From Daucus carota subsp. sativus (taxonomy: Eukaryota; Streptophyta; Magnoliopsida; Apiales; Apiaceae), in contig NC_030382.2 of NCBI RefSeq assembly GCF_001625215.2, positions 49,503,364 to 49,567,363 on the forward strand: DNA of 64,000 bases. The letters run 5' to 3'. Shown piece by piece: positions 35,101 through 46,733 of this stretch; position 1 is the stretch's first letter, and the number at the start of each line of letters is the position of its first letter. The translations under genes and the position numbers were made by a program. Under the pieces are notes generated by a model. The model was not told where the DNA came from, made no database searches, and saw only the letters and a program-made list of their open reading frames with translations.

Positions 35101-35840
35101 TCGAAGATTTTCATGAGCTCGGATGATGCTTTGCTCAATCCCATTGACAATAACATCAAAAGACTGGCGAACAAATCCTAGCGATGTCACAATATAAACA
35201 ACATATTGGAGATAACCCCCAGGGCCAGCATGGGTGTGAATGCCACTAATAGCAACATTCTTTTCAGTATAAAGGTCTCCATACCTGCAGAAGATAAAAA
35301 GTTTTGCTTCACTTAAGTGTAAAGCCTAGGAATACTTTATAGAATTGATTAGCTAGACGCAAACAATACAATAGCATAACTAGTAACACAATAAAAAAAT
35401 GTAAAACATTTTTCAACTATAAACTAGTTGAGCATCAAAGCTAAGAGTCAGCTTAAGCATCTTTACAATAACTTTAACTTATTAGAGCCATCTTACCTTG
35501 CCTTCAGTCTCTCAATAACTTTAATTGTCACAAGTTGTGATGCCATGCAGGCATCGAGATTTACAAATACAACTCGGCTACCCTTCGGCTCACCTACAAT
35601 AAATGTGCGAGCTCGCAACCTGAAGTGAACACCAGATGCAACCTGTTCTGTATTAGCATAACCCATCATGTTCACATCTGCAGCAGGCCCCGTAATGTCA
35701 TAGCTTCCTAGTCCAATCAGGTAATTAGAATCAGACACCACTCCTTTACCATTCTGTAGCAATAGTAGCAGAGCAATCCAGAGTAAAAGGCCTGCAGAAG
35801 CCCTCTGGACATTGATGCCAAAAATATAAACTGACTCCAT
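29122..35840 (-). CDS. neutral ceramidase (alkaline/neutral ceramidase family)
   Basis: Nine coding exons on the minus strand, in order: 35840-35497, 35284-35076, 34688-34344, 33309-33045, 32951-32681, 32565-32440, 31996-31933, 30569-30400 and 29670-29122. They join in phase to 780 aa, close to the roughly 779 aa I recall for Arabidopsis NCER1. The N-terminus has a hydrophobic signal-like stretch (about 14-33). Active-site features are present: GIHTHAGPGG (H131, H133), FATHGTSM (H240), GDVSPN with nucleophile S353, PGEFTTM (E542) and NTYSQY near 580-585, matching the Zn ligands and serine of the family. It hydrolyses ceramide to sphingoid base and fatty acid. Twin AG|GT signals suggest a 5'UTR intron (35847-36675). 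The gene is convergent with PCNA. No break seen. Confidence 0.95.
33454..33472. repeat. CA microsatellite
   Basis: A CA dinucleotide run in a ceramidase intron. Confidence 0.9.
33829..34050. mobile_element. MITE in a ceramidase intron
   Basis: Left end TGTTTGGCAGTTAGCGG and right end (reverse complement TGTTTGGCAATTGACGG) form imperfect terminal repeats around about 220 bp, within the intron between coding exons 3 and 4. Family not certain (hAT- or Mutator-like). Confidence 0.6.
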
Positions 35841-36720
35841 TAAGTCCTTAGTTGCAAGTATTGCAGATCAGTCAATTATTTGCATTTTCCTTCACACATA
35901 TAACAAATTGCCAAATACTCAATTAGTACCCCCAAAAAATATAATAAGGCAACTTAAACATTTCTATTGTGACATAAATTAAATATTTATATTGCTACAC
36001 AGTTAAACAAGATGAATGAATTTGAACCGTGCAAGTCAACACATATTACTGAAAGTACAATTGATACATGTATATGCCATAAGTTAAGCAATCTACTCTA
36101 AGGTAACTAACTTTTTTTTTTTGGATAAATCTAAGGTAACTAACATTAGCCAATTTACAAAGTAGTTATTTGCAAGTAAAACATTCCGGAGAGGTCTAAT
36201 AATGATAATTTGGAAAACAACCGCATAAACTACTTTTCCCCCACCCCTAATTTTCTGTTTATTATTTGTTTGGTCCATAATTTTATACGTTGAAGTGTAC
36301 AACGATAGGCGAGTTTTTATGTAACTTTGTAGGGACGAAAAAAATAATCTGAATTATATTAGTACAAGTATGGTAATTGCTTTAGAGCATCTCCAAGGGT
36401 AATCCTTATATTGGTTCCCTAAAATATAATAAAATAATGGTTACCTAAACTATAGGTAACCTAACAATCTAATTCAAAACAGGAAACAAATCAATTACAA
36501 GCTAAACACGTATATTACCCAATAAAAAACTCCCATAATTATTTAACAGAATCACATATAAATTGTCTAGTCCAAGTGTTGAACAAAGTTAGACAGCATA
36601 TTGAAATTTTCACAAAATTGAATTAAGGAATTGAACGAGAAGTAAAGCACAAGGCGTAGTTGAGAAATTGTGTACCTGTATATGACAAGTGATCGAGAGA
36701 GAGAGAGATGGTGTTGTAGT
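35841..36720 (-). promoter_or_regulatory. ceramidase leader with a likely 5'UTR intron
   Basis: Minus strand: donor TACAG|GTACAC at 36676/36675 and acceptor ACTAAG|GACTTA at 35847/35846, just before the ATG at 35840. The inferred intron holds the poly-T insertion 36097-36144 and a single GAGCATCTCC MITE end at 36385. A GA-rich microsatellite lies near 36695-36707. Confidence 0.5.
36097..36144 (-). mobile_element. minimal poly-A insertion with 15-bp target repeats
   Basis: TCTAAGGTAACTAAC at 36097-36111 is repeated exactly at 36130-36144. The 18 bases between are 11 T and GGATAAA. On the minus strand this is TTTATCC plus A11, a retroposon 3' end and nothing more. Confidence 0.7.
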
Positions 36721-39700
36721 TAATGGAGTGAATGAGAAGTAAGCGAAAAGATAGATACAGATGTGTGTGTATGTACAGTAGTGAGGAGATAAATAGTGGT
36801 GATCTGTTGCGGAGAAGCAAAGAGTAATGAATATTGGGATCCTATATAATGGCGGGGCTTGGGTTTGGTAGTCTTCTTCACTGCACTTGTCAGTTTGTGG
36901 ATAAATTTATAGCTTCTAGACCTTCTGGTGGTTGAATCAAATGGCTCCAAATCTTTACTCCGCCTCCAATCCGATTTATTTCTGTGAATTTTCAGGGTTG
37001 CTTAGCGAATATAAAATATAATTTTATAATTTATTTTTAAATTTTTGAAAATTTAATGCTTTTTTTCGAAAATCACATAAGTCCAGAATCTAAATTCGAA
37101 AATAAGCCGAAATATACTAGTTCAATTATAAATTTGGATAGTCCAGGAGCCCATCAAATATCCCTAAAAACTTATTATTTAATTAATTCAATTAATAATA
37201 ACACTTATGTTTATAAATTGAACCAAATTCTCCACGCTATCGATGAAAACAAATGGTAAGGAATGCAAGGTTTACATATTTTCATTTTAAAAATTTTACT
37301 CTAAAATTGAGATAAAAGTGACTTTCATATCTATCTATTTTATTAAGAAAAAACTTGAAAATATGTCATAAAAATATGTTCATAGACATATACAAGAAAA
37401 TCTGACGATATATTTGGCGAAGGCAATTTAAAGAGGTGTGAACAAGACGACCCTAAACTTGGATTTCAGCTGTATCATTTCTCTAGCATTCTCATCCAAC
37501 TCTGTGGGTGTTTGGGTGGGGCTTAAAAACCCCGCTTACAGAGTTTTAAGTTAGAAACGCTTATTCGTATTGTTTGCGTAAAAATTGAGAATTACTTATA
37601 AAAAGTTAGGATTTCTAACTTTTGTTTTTGACTTCTACTTTTTTTCCAAACACTTTAATCATTTATAAGTCTTTAACTAATTTGTAACTTTTACTTCATT
37701 TTTTTTACTTTAAGGAAAAATCACTTATTTTAAACTCACTCAAACGGCTTATATGTTTTGCTGTTCCCAATTAATTGTGCCCCTGTTTGCTTTAAGAATC
37801 TAACTTCTGGTTTTGAGTTTTGTTTTTCTTGTCCGGTTGGGTAGTAGAAGTATTCTTAAAAAATTGTTAATAGACACGAGCAGACTTAAGCAATTTCTTA
37901 ATCAACCGAAATCCCGTAATTGAGCACTCACGCTCCATTAGAATGTGAAAGGGATCAAGGAAATCATTCACTGCCAAGACAGTGCGAGGATGACAAACAC
38001 GCCCCGTTTTCTATGGTGGGCGCCAATGGATAACTTAAATTATTTTGCAGTATATTTGATAAAATTACACTATTCAATCAAAATATTATTTCTTCGGTCC
38101 TGAAATTATTGACAATTAATAAAATTATTAAAATCAAACAAACTCAAATTTAATTGTATATTATATATTATTTATTGACGATTTTACCAGCTTAAAATAG
38201 CATCTAATAAAAAATATGATTTCCATTTTTATGACACTTTCTTCATGATTTTTGTGTCTAATAATAAATAATAAATAATAAATAAATTTAGTAGTATGAT
38301 TAAATCATAGGACATAGAAGACGACGACAGGAACCATTGCGAATTTAAAGTTTAAAAATACACACGATGCATATGAATTCCCATTAACCGATTGCGTGCC
38401 CTGCCGGTGGGGTAACACTACCAGGAAATAATAATGCAACAACCAACTCAAAGTTCAAGGTGATTTTCTCATTAATAAAGTATAAACCACTACTATCTGT
38501 ATCTGGCATCTGTTTTACGTCGCTGGAACCTGGACAACAAAAATTGACTATTTAATTAAATAGAATTTGAATTTGAACTTTAACTATTTTGTCAATCAAA
38601 TTTGTTAGTTTTGAGTATTGACCGAACATTATATTAAAAAGTATTGTGAAAAATACGAATCAGATTTAATGAGTAAAAACAGACGATAAAAATTAATCTA
38701 ACTTAATTAAATTCAAAATTCATTTTGATAGATATAAAATAATAATTAATCAGTAATTAATTACTGATTTTTATTCGATAGTGGTTAGGCCCGGTACTTG
38801 GGAAATACGGCTTAGAGCAACTCCAGCAGCTTCCCTATATCATGTTCTAAGTCCAATTATAAGGAATGTGACATAAATTAGTGCTCCAGCAGTGTTTTAG
38901 AAGTGCTAGAAGTGCCTTAAATCACTAGGATCCTCCTTCTATGCCTTATTAATGAGGCACCACTAGTCATGCCTTATTTAATTTCTTTAATAAAAAAAAT
39001 CATTTCTCTCTCTTATTGTAACTTATTTTCTCTTTCTTCCTTCCATCTTTTATCAATCTCTTTCCAAATTTATTATTATAATAATTATAAGGAATGCATT
39101 ATAAGGATCATTGTTGGAGTTGAAATACAAAATCTTGTCCTAAATCACTAGGATTCAATATTTTATAATATTTATAAGGAAGACACTAAAATACTACTGG
39201 AGATGCTCTTGAAAGGGAGGAAACGCCTGCCGTGCCTGCCGTGCCACCTTATAAAGGGGGAAACGCCTAACGTGCTTTTAGTGGCCTGGTTGAGAAGAGT
39301 GTAAGGACGAGTAAAAACGGCCCACGCGACAATAATACGTAAGCCCAGGATTTAAGGCAAAAGAAGTAGTTAGAAACTGAAGTTGCCAGTTCCAGACCTC
39401 GTTTCGTATGCTAAAATCTAAACTGTTGCAAAGGGCCAAAAAACTCAACAGAAAAGCAAGGCCCTGTTTGCGTAGGGCCCAAAAACTTAACAGAAAAACT
39501 AAAGCCCCGTTCGCGGTTACATTTGAGTTCAAATATTTTGACTAAACAGAATTGAATGAGCTCGTTCTTTTTAATGAAAAATATGAATCTAGAAATGAAT
39601 TGTTTTCAGGATAATTCTAGATTTCTACCGTTGTATTAATACTCGTTTTAAGAAGATGTGAATGTTTTGAATTATAAGATGTTCTCACTAATCTATGCAA

Positions 39701-40853
39701 CATTTAATTTTTTTTCCTCCATTGTCCTCACACTCTCTCCTCATTTATTAATTACTCAATTGTGTTTACATGTAGATACATAAGTTTTTTAAGGTCAAAA
39801 GTGTAAAATAAAGCCCCTATTGAATGCATATTTAACTCTCTTGCTATGTGAAAAAAGTCATCAAACGACCTTAAAATAAAAACAGAGGGAGTAGTTTCTA
39901 GTTTGAGCTATATCTGTTATGATGAAACGGTGTCTGAAAACTTGTGCACGTCTCGACTAATCCGGCCAGATAATATAATAATGAATCTTTTGAATTAATT
40001 GATGTCATACATGCTGTACTATATTCACTGAGACCTTTTTTATTTTCTTAGAACATTTTCAACTTTTTTAGTTAAAATAATTAATTAAATAGATATAAAA
40101 TTATGATTACGTAAATATTTGAATTTATGATGAGTTTGTGTCCGATGAGACTTATCATAATGACTAAATATTTTATAAAAATAATAAATATTTATTATTA
40201 TAAATAATATATTATTTTAATATGATAATAGACGACGTACAATCTAATAAGAGATGGACTAAACTTTTAGATGCGAGAAATGCATTGAAGTGGTAATTTT
40301 TTGATATAATGTTATATAATTTTCAATTATGATACTAATCATGTATTTTTAGATAAAGATTTTAGAAGATGTGAAAAATGCTCTGATAGGTTCAATCAAA
40401 TTTTGGCGGAACAAAGTACAACTGTACAAGAGACAAAGAACCAAATGTCGCAGAAATTCCAATACAATTATTCTAAATATCTGTTTATTATTAATTGGTG
40501 ACAAGAACTATAGATATTCGACAGGGACCGTGGATTTTACGGTGAAGTTGAAGCAGCCGGCTATGCTTGCGGAGTGCCTTATATGATTCATATCAATTTC
40601 GCAAGAATAATTGATATATTAATCATTTTAATCGAGAACAGCCTAATGAAAGTTGTACAACTCTGTTTTGTTACAATTAGAACACCACACGTACTATTAT
40701 TAGTATTCTTCCTCTGTCTTACTTAGATTTCTTATTACTACTCAAATGTCCTCCTTTGTTGTGGATGTCGCACAATGCGTGTATATAACCAACCCTTTAA
40801 GCTATTGTGAGTTATATGTAAGTCAGCCAAGCACCACTTTATACATTTAGAAA
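36721..40853. other. intergenic, AT-rich, no gene seen
   Basis: No supported coding region. It contains the MITE 38815-39208, a short near-repeat at 39433-39520 (GGGCC..AACTCAACAGAAAA twice) and a lone Stowaway-like end (GAGGGAGTA) near 39885. A TATA box at 40782-40788 belongs to the first PAR1 gene. Confidence 0.6.
38815..39208. mobile_element. MITE with GAGCA(A/T)CTCC inverted ends
   Basis: GAGCAACTCCAGCAG at the left and CTACTGGAGATGCTC at the right are imperfect inverted repeats around a 394-bp AT-rich interior. Same end family as 10596-10959. Confidence 0.7.
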
Positions 40854-42113
40854 ATGGCAATGATCATCTTCATTGTCCTGTCTTTCTTTCTCCAGGGAGC
40901 ACTTGGTATGTATAAATTTACTCTTGTCCTTCTTATCAAATATACGTGTGTACTTATGCCTATTGCGTTCCTCACTCGAAATCCGCATTTTTAATTACGT
41001 CACTACGACCTCACAATATGTTACTTGCTTAAAAACCCGTTCTTTTTAGTCGGAAAGTGATATACTAGGCCCACGTTAATGAAACGATATATAAAGCTAG
41101 TAACAAATAATTCTAAAGTAATATTTAGAATTTTAATCTTAAATTGAGGATGTTAAATAAAAAAGAACGGCTCGGATACCATGTTAGTTACTAACTCTGA
41201 CAAAACCAGAATGTGTTAACAAGAAAGATTGATATGCATTTCATGCTTGTGTGTTAATGAATTAAGTTTCTTCATTTTGTTGTGGAAATTCAGGTGAAAT
41301 TATATGTGAGCAGCTGCCTGTTCAGATGTGCACCTTTTCAGTTGCATCAACAGGAAACCGATGTGTATTAGAGTCGTATGTCTCAAATGCCGGAAGTACA
41401 GAGTTGCAATGCAAGACCTCAGATGTATTTGCCGAAAACGTGGCTCAATGGATTGAGGATGATCACTGTGTAGAAGTTTGTGGAGTCGACAGAAAGACAG
41501 TTGGAATTTCCTCAGACTCTCTGTCCGAGCCTCGGATCATTGCCAGTGTCTGTTCAACAGCATGTTATGATAACTGCCCTAATATTGTTGATCTATACTA
41601 CAACATGGCTCTAGCAGAAGGTGCATTTTACTTAACTAAAACACAACATTCATTTATTCGCCTATTCGGTCTTTTCAATGCAAGAAATCCTACAAATAAA
41701 TTCTAAACATTTGGCTGTAAATGATGATTTCAGGATCCTACCTTCCAAATTTGTGCAAGGCACAGAATGCAATGTCTCGTCGCGAAATGAGTCAAGTTAA
41801 TGCTTGGGCTCCAGCTGCAGCTAATGCTGAATCCGATAAATCTGATGCTTGGGCACCAGCTCCAGTTGGTGCTATACCTATAATTCCTATTCTTTTCCCA
41901 CCGACTCCAGCTCCAGTTAGTGTCATACCTGTAATTCCTATTCTATTCCCACCGGCTCCTGCTCCAAGTCACGCTGAATCTGCTGAATCTGTTGCCTCGG
42001 CACCACCTTCAACTATACCTTTTGTACCTCTTCCTTTGGCACCAACTCCACTTGTTGCACCTCCCTTCCCTATTTCCTGGCCTCCAGCTCCAGTTCCAGC
42101 CTCAGATAATTAA
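40854..42113 (+). CDS. PAR1 family protein, copy 1 (photoassimilate-responsive protein)
   Basis: Three exons, 40854-40905, 41294-41620 and 41734-42113, give 252 aa. Signal peptide MAMIIFIVLSFFLQGALG, then a Cys-rich PAR1 domain (GEIICEQLPVQMC, KRCVLES-like NRCVLES, CGVDRKTVGISSDSL, NCPNIVDLYYNMALAEG, LPNLCKAQ). The mature protein is probably secreted. The C-terminal half of exon 3 is a Pro/Ala-rich tail with a 17-residue direct repeat (IPIIPILFPPTPAPV then IPVIPILFPPAPAPS; 51-bp period at 41874-41975). TATA at 40782-40788. PAR1 genes respond to sugars and pathogens in tobacco; their biochemical role is unknown. Paired with a second copy 1.4 kb downstream. Confidence 0.9.
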
Positions 42114-43528
42114 TTTCGTCATTTCCCATGGATTCAGCATGATTCATGAAGAATAAATTCGGCTGTAACTCATTCGAAGAGCATATCTGATGTATGGATT
42201 CATCTTGTTTAAAAGTGACTGATATTAAAGATATTTGAATTTTGATTAGTTCAGCAATGATAATAAATTGTTCTAACTGGTATAATTGTCACTCTTAGTA
42301 CTCTGTTTTTTGAAACATGCCAATGCGGCCATGCCTATTTCAACAATAAATTAAGAGTGAAATGCAAAATCAATTCTACTAAAAAGTATATGTTCTCACA
42401 ATTATCTGTCAGATACCCGTAACAAAGATGAATGTAATTTTTTTAGCGATTTTGATTTTTATTTATAACAAATTCGATTGCTGACATGCATTTAGTAATA
42501 TATATACAATTTAATCTGTTTAGAGATAATATAATAATAATAACCTGACTCGATATAGAGATAACTATTTATAGAAAATATAATAGAAAAAAATCTGGTT
42601 CGATATAGAGATAAGAAACAATCTAATAAGGATCTCTTCTCTGAGAATGTGCTTTTAACAATTTTTTCAATTGGTAAAGAAAAATGGTTTCGTCATTAAA
42701 AACCCATTATTTTTTGAGTAGAATCGGACACAACAAGAAAAGTTGGTTTACGTTATGAAGAACTCTTTTTATCCACTTCTATATCAGATATTTTAGCCCA
42801 TTAACGATTCTGAAATTTTTCATAATTGAAGCATAATCTACAAGAGACTCGTGAGATATGATTCACTTGGCAGACAAATCTCGCCAATCAAAAATTTTCC
42901 ATACCGTCGTTTGGCACAAATCTAGCCAGTCAAATTTTTTTTTGTCAGTGTCATTTCATGTATGTAATATCATTTGAATATTTTTGGTACTTCTGTCACT
43001 GTGATAATTATATTTATTGAATTCAATCTACGCAGAAAGAAAAAAAATGATGACCGCTAGATGTATACTTCTTCTTAGTTTAACAGAACTAGTATTTGAT
43101 ATCATGTAATTTTGTGACTAATAATTCACTTCTGCTGCAAACGATCACATCCCCTGAATCAAAAAGTGCATTATACTCTACTCCGGCTCCAGGCCAATTA
43201 ACAAGTCTTCGGCCCTAAAAAATGTTCAAGTAGTGACAAACAAAAGTAGCTTAGCTTTTGCTCTCCAACCTTAAACTTCTGTTCAGACTTGCTAAGTTCA
43301 AAAAACTGTCGCAATCTCAGTCAACATAATGAATGCTAAATTTTAGGAGTTATGTGTGAACAAATTTTTATTCAGTCCACACATGCATGACACTCTTGTG
43401 CGCTGCCTTGTCATTTCATGTTCTAAAACCCCCTATAAATTCAATCTTCTGCAAATTCTGTATCATATCAATTACCAACACATTCATACATTTATCAAAT
43501 CTCGAACTTCACTACTCTTATTCATAAA
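42114..43528. other. spacer between the PAR1 copies
   Basis: No gene seen. An imperfect short duplication lies near 42868-42945 (TTGGCA..CAAATCT..GCCA). TATA-like CTATAAAT at 43433-43440 precedes copy 2 by about 90 bp. Confidence 0.6.
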
Positions 43529-44312
43529 ATGGCAAAATTGGCAATGATCGTTTTCTTTGTTTTTTCTGTTTTGCTCAATGGAGCTCTAGGTGAGGTTATC
43601 TGCAACGAATTGCCTAATGAGATGTGTTCATTCTCTGTCTCGTCTGCTGGAAAGCGATGTTTGTTAGAGACTTCCGCTGTGATGAACGATGAGACGGTGA
43701 AATTTGAATGCAAGAGCTCAGAGGTGGTTGTGGAAAATCTTGCAAACTGGATTGAGAGTGATGAATGTGTGTCTTCGTGTGGAGTTGATAGACGTTCTGT
43801 TGGGATTTCGTCTGATTCACTGATGGAGCCACGTTTCACTGCCAAGCTTTGCTCATCAGCTTGCAGCCAGAACTGTGCAAATATTGTAGACCTCTACAAC
43901 AATCTAGCTCTCGCTGAAGGTAATGGTTCTACTTATTATTCCTGATCACTATTTTAATAGTTCTAGTAAAAGTTATCAATGAAAATACTTTGACTTTATC
44001 CTGACGGATACCCCTCTTAAGCTGAAAGTTAAAAACTCAAGATTTAAGACCTGTCATAGGCGAGCATACCATTATTTTTTTATGCAATTGATCAATCCTT
44101 GTAAATTTTGTGTTTTTGCAGGAGTCGTTTTGGCTGATCTATGTAAGGTGCAACAAAGCATGCCACGACGTGCAATGAGTCAGCTTCTGAGTTCTGGTTC
44201 AGCTGCTGGTCCGATATCCGCTGCTCAGGCTCCTCTGTCTGCTGCTCAGGCTTCTCTGTCTGCTGCACAAGGTCCATCGGCTTCAGTTGCTTGTGCCCCT
44301 GCTGACATATAA
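43529..44312 (+). CDS. PAR1 family protein, copy 2
   Basis: Two exons, 43529-43919 and 44122-44312, give 193 aa. Signal peptide MAKLAMIVFFVFSVLLNGALG runs directly into the PAR1 domain (EVICNELPNEMCSFSVSS, CGVDRRSVGISSDSL, NCANIVDLYNNLALAEG, LADLCKVQQSM). The intron that copy 1 has after the signal peptide is absent here; the second intron is at the same codon. The tail is shorter and Ala/Ser/Gln-rich, with repeats of SAAQA(P/S)L on a 21-bp period, unlike the Pro-rich tail of copy 1. Convergent with the AC19 gene. Confidence 0.9.
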
Positions 44313-44973
44313 TCAGAAGGCTCACAGCAGTCACTTCATTTCTGTCTATTGTTAAATATTTTACTTGACACAAACTTTGATTTGTAGAAGAATACTTTGT
44401 TCCTGTGTTGTGCACATAGAAAAATGTTGGGGGAAGGAAGATTGTTGTAATAGCAAGTTATTGATCACTGTAAAATTATCTGCATTTGAGATGGTTTACT
44501 AATACCCAGTTTTAAAGTCTGTTATCTTCTCCCATTATAAATAGTTGGCCTGTCTTCTTATATATTTATTCAACACATCAGCATTGTTGATATTTTTATA
44601 GATAAATTCGACTTTTTTTTCCTTTTAAATGTGCAAATTATTCTTTTTCGACATGCCTCAATTTTGACTGCAAAATGAGCCCTCCAAACAATCAAAAGCA
44701 AAAAGATTTCAAATAATAATTTTCTTATGTTTTAAGGTTGTTGATGATTGTATGGAACGGGAATAATGTAGATGTGAAATAAAATTAAATGATAAACAAT
44801 ATTATATAGAAAAAAACAGTACACATGGACTTTTGAAAATATAATTTATAAAAAAATGGAAAAATTTCCATTGAATAAAAAAAATTCAAATATAGCTCTA
44901 TTACAAAGCCAATAATGTATTAACAAGTCATGAGTGACTTGTCAATTAAAATAAATGAAAACACAAGAGAGTT
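44313..44973. other. 3' region between convergent PAR1 copy 2 and AC19
   Basis: AT-rich; contains 3'UTRs only, as far as I can see. Confidence 0.5.
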
Positions 44974-46733
44974 CTATTGTTCCATGTTCATGGCTTCAAG
45001 AGCTTGCTTGTTTTTAAAATCTTGAACAACTTGTTCAAAGGTTTTCCTAGCATGCTGGCAAATCATCAATAAATCCTGGCAGGAATCTTTCAATATTTCA
45101 TTTGCTGGATCTCCTGCAAATTAAGATAGAAGCCAATTGAAAAATTCATTCATTAGACAAGCTTCAACAAGGAGAATCATGTGGGAAACCCAATTTTTAT
45201 ATTTGTCACAAAATTTATGTTTGGTTGGCAATAAACTTGAACTAGTTACAAACTGGAGCACGAGAATTCACCAAAGAGCGAACTGAATAACTCTGGGTAT
45301 TAGCAACAATTTCCTTCATTGTGCGCAGGCTAAGTTGGAATCAAATAGGCAATGTAATGGTGTATAATAATTAAGCATAACATATGTCAAGAATGGAGCC
45401 ACAAGGTTGGATCAGAATGGAGGCGAACATCTCTAATAACAAAACTTAATGATAGTGAGGTATCCTGCTTCTCAATTTATAAGGCCATACGTTTCCATGA
45501 GTAGGGTAATGTTGGTTTAAGGCTATCCATACATGGTTATTGCCCTGAAACAGAGCCTTGGTTTAAAGGACCTTTAATCATACAATTTGTAAGCTAACAA
45601 AGTCACGGTCTCCTGTTCAATGTTGGTTACATAAACAGAGGGACTGCGTATGTGTTTGCATGCAGAAAGAATGCAATGAAGAGCAGAAGAGACGGGGAGA
45701 CATTTAAAACCAACAGAAGGGGGAAATCAAGTAGTCCACTGGAGGAACGTTATATATATATTAGTGAAAGCAGGACTATAACAGGAGGCCTCCATTCCCT
45801 TCTCAGGTTTCACATTCACGGCCTTACCATGGGGGAATAGGGAAGAAAATAGCCTTTTCTACTAGGCTATCCGGGATCCTCAGCCTACCTTTACTATTTT
45901 CTGCTCTTTCAGACAAGTAAGAATAAGTAAAATACTAACATCTAGTAGATTCCTCAATAAACTATGATCCACAATGAAGGACTATTTATTATGTAGGAAG
46001 AAACTAAATGAAAAAACTCAGCAGATAAATAACAAATTAAGCAGGTAAATAAAGCAAACAATTTAATACCAAAAAATTTATAGCAATAGCCAAAAGATTA
46101 AAAAAAACACAAGCTTTACCAGTAGTCTGCACTCTTATATTCACCCGAGGTTGCGATGGATGAGGAATGCTGTATCCGCAAAATGTGACTCTCGGACTGC
46201 AAAATATGCGCAAATGAACTCTTGTTAATTCATACTCCAAATAGATGCTCTTAAGTACATACACACTTAATTTAGGTGACATACAACGTAAATCTATTGT
46301 CAATACAAAGGGGGTACTTTTATAATCACAGAACTTGATAATAAAATCACACCATGTACCTACCTCTGGGCATTTTCTCAAAAAAACTATGTCGGAATTA
46401 TTATAAAAAAGAGCCCGAAATCAAGAACACACAACATTTAGGAACAATTCTACTACAGAAGAACATATACAAAACACAGAGCTTTATCCACCATGACTTA
46501 AAAGGTGAAAATCGCGTGTAAAAACACTTGATTATTCCAGGAAGCACGCAAAAAATTCTAACAAGGTAACACAAGAAGTAAACAGAGGTGAAGAAATGAA
46601 AGATGTAAGTAGTAAAGGGAGCAAGTACAAACTCTTGATTGAGGGAGAAACGGAGCGTATTGGCGAGGGTGTGATCTTCATCTGTGAATGAAAATGTGGA
46701 GGCTGAATCATCCTCAGCTGAACCATGTTCCAT
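44974..46733 (-). CDS. RPAC2: DNA-directed RNA polymerases I and III subunit AC19 (RPAC2)
   Basis: Three exons on the minus strand, 46733-46633, 46196-46120 and 45113-44974, give 105 aa starting MEHGSAEDDSASTFSF. The Rpb11-like dimerisation domain shows FTDEDHTLANTLRFSLNQD, then PRVTFCGYSIPHPSQPRVNI, RVQTTGDPANEILKDSC and a C-terminal helix (ARKTFEQVVQDFKNKQAL). DHTLANTLRF, GYSIPHPS and the MEHGS start fit AC19 and not RPB11. It pairs with AC40 in the assembly platform of Pol I and Pol III in the nucleus. An in-frame TTG lies two codons upstream, so the ATG at 46733 is chosen. Divergent from TIM10. Confidence 0.9.

Noticed and set aside
37500-37760. Possible hAT-like element (TGTTTGGGTGGGGC ... 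CAAACGGC)
   Set aside because: Ends match too poorly and no target duplication was found.
44974-46733. RPB11 (Pol II) identity
   Set aside because: The motif order and N-terminus fit AC19: it lacks the RPB11 N-terminal extension and has GYSIPHPS and the MEHGS start.
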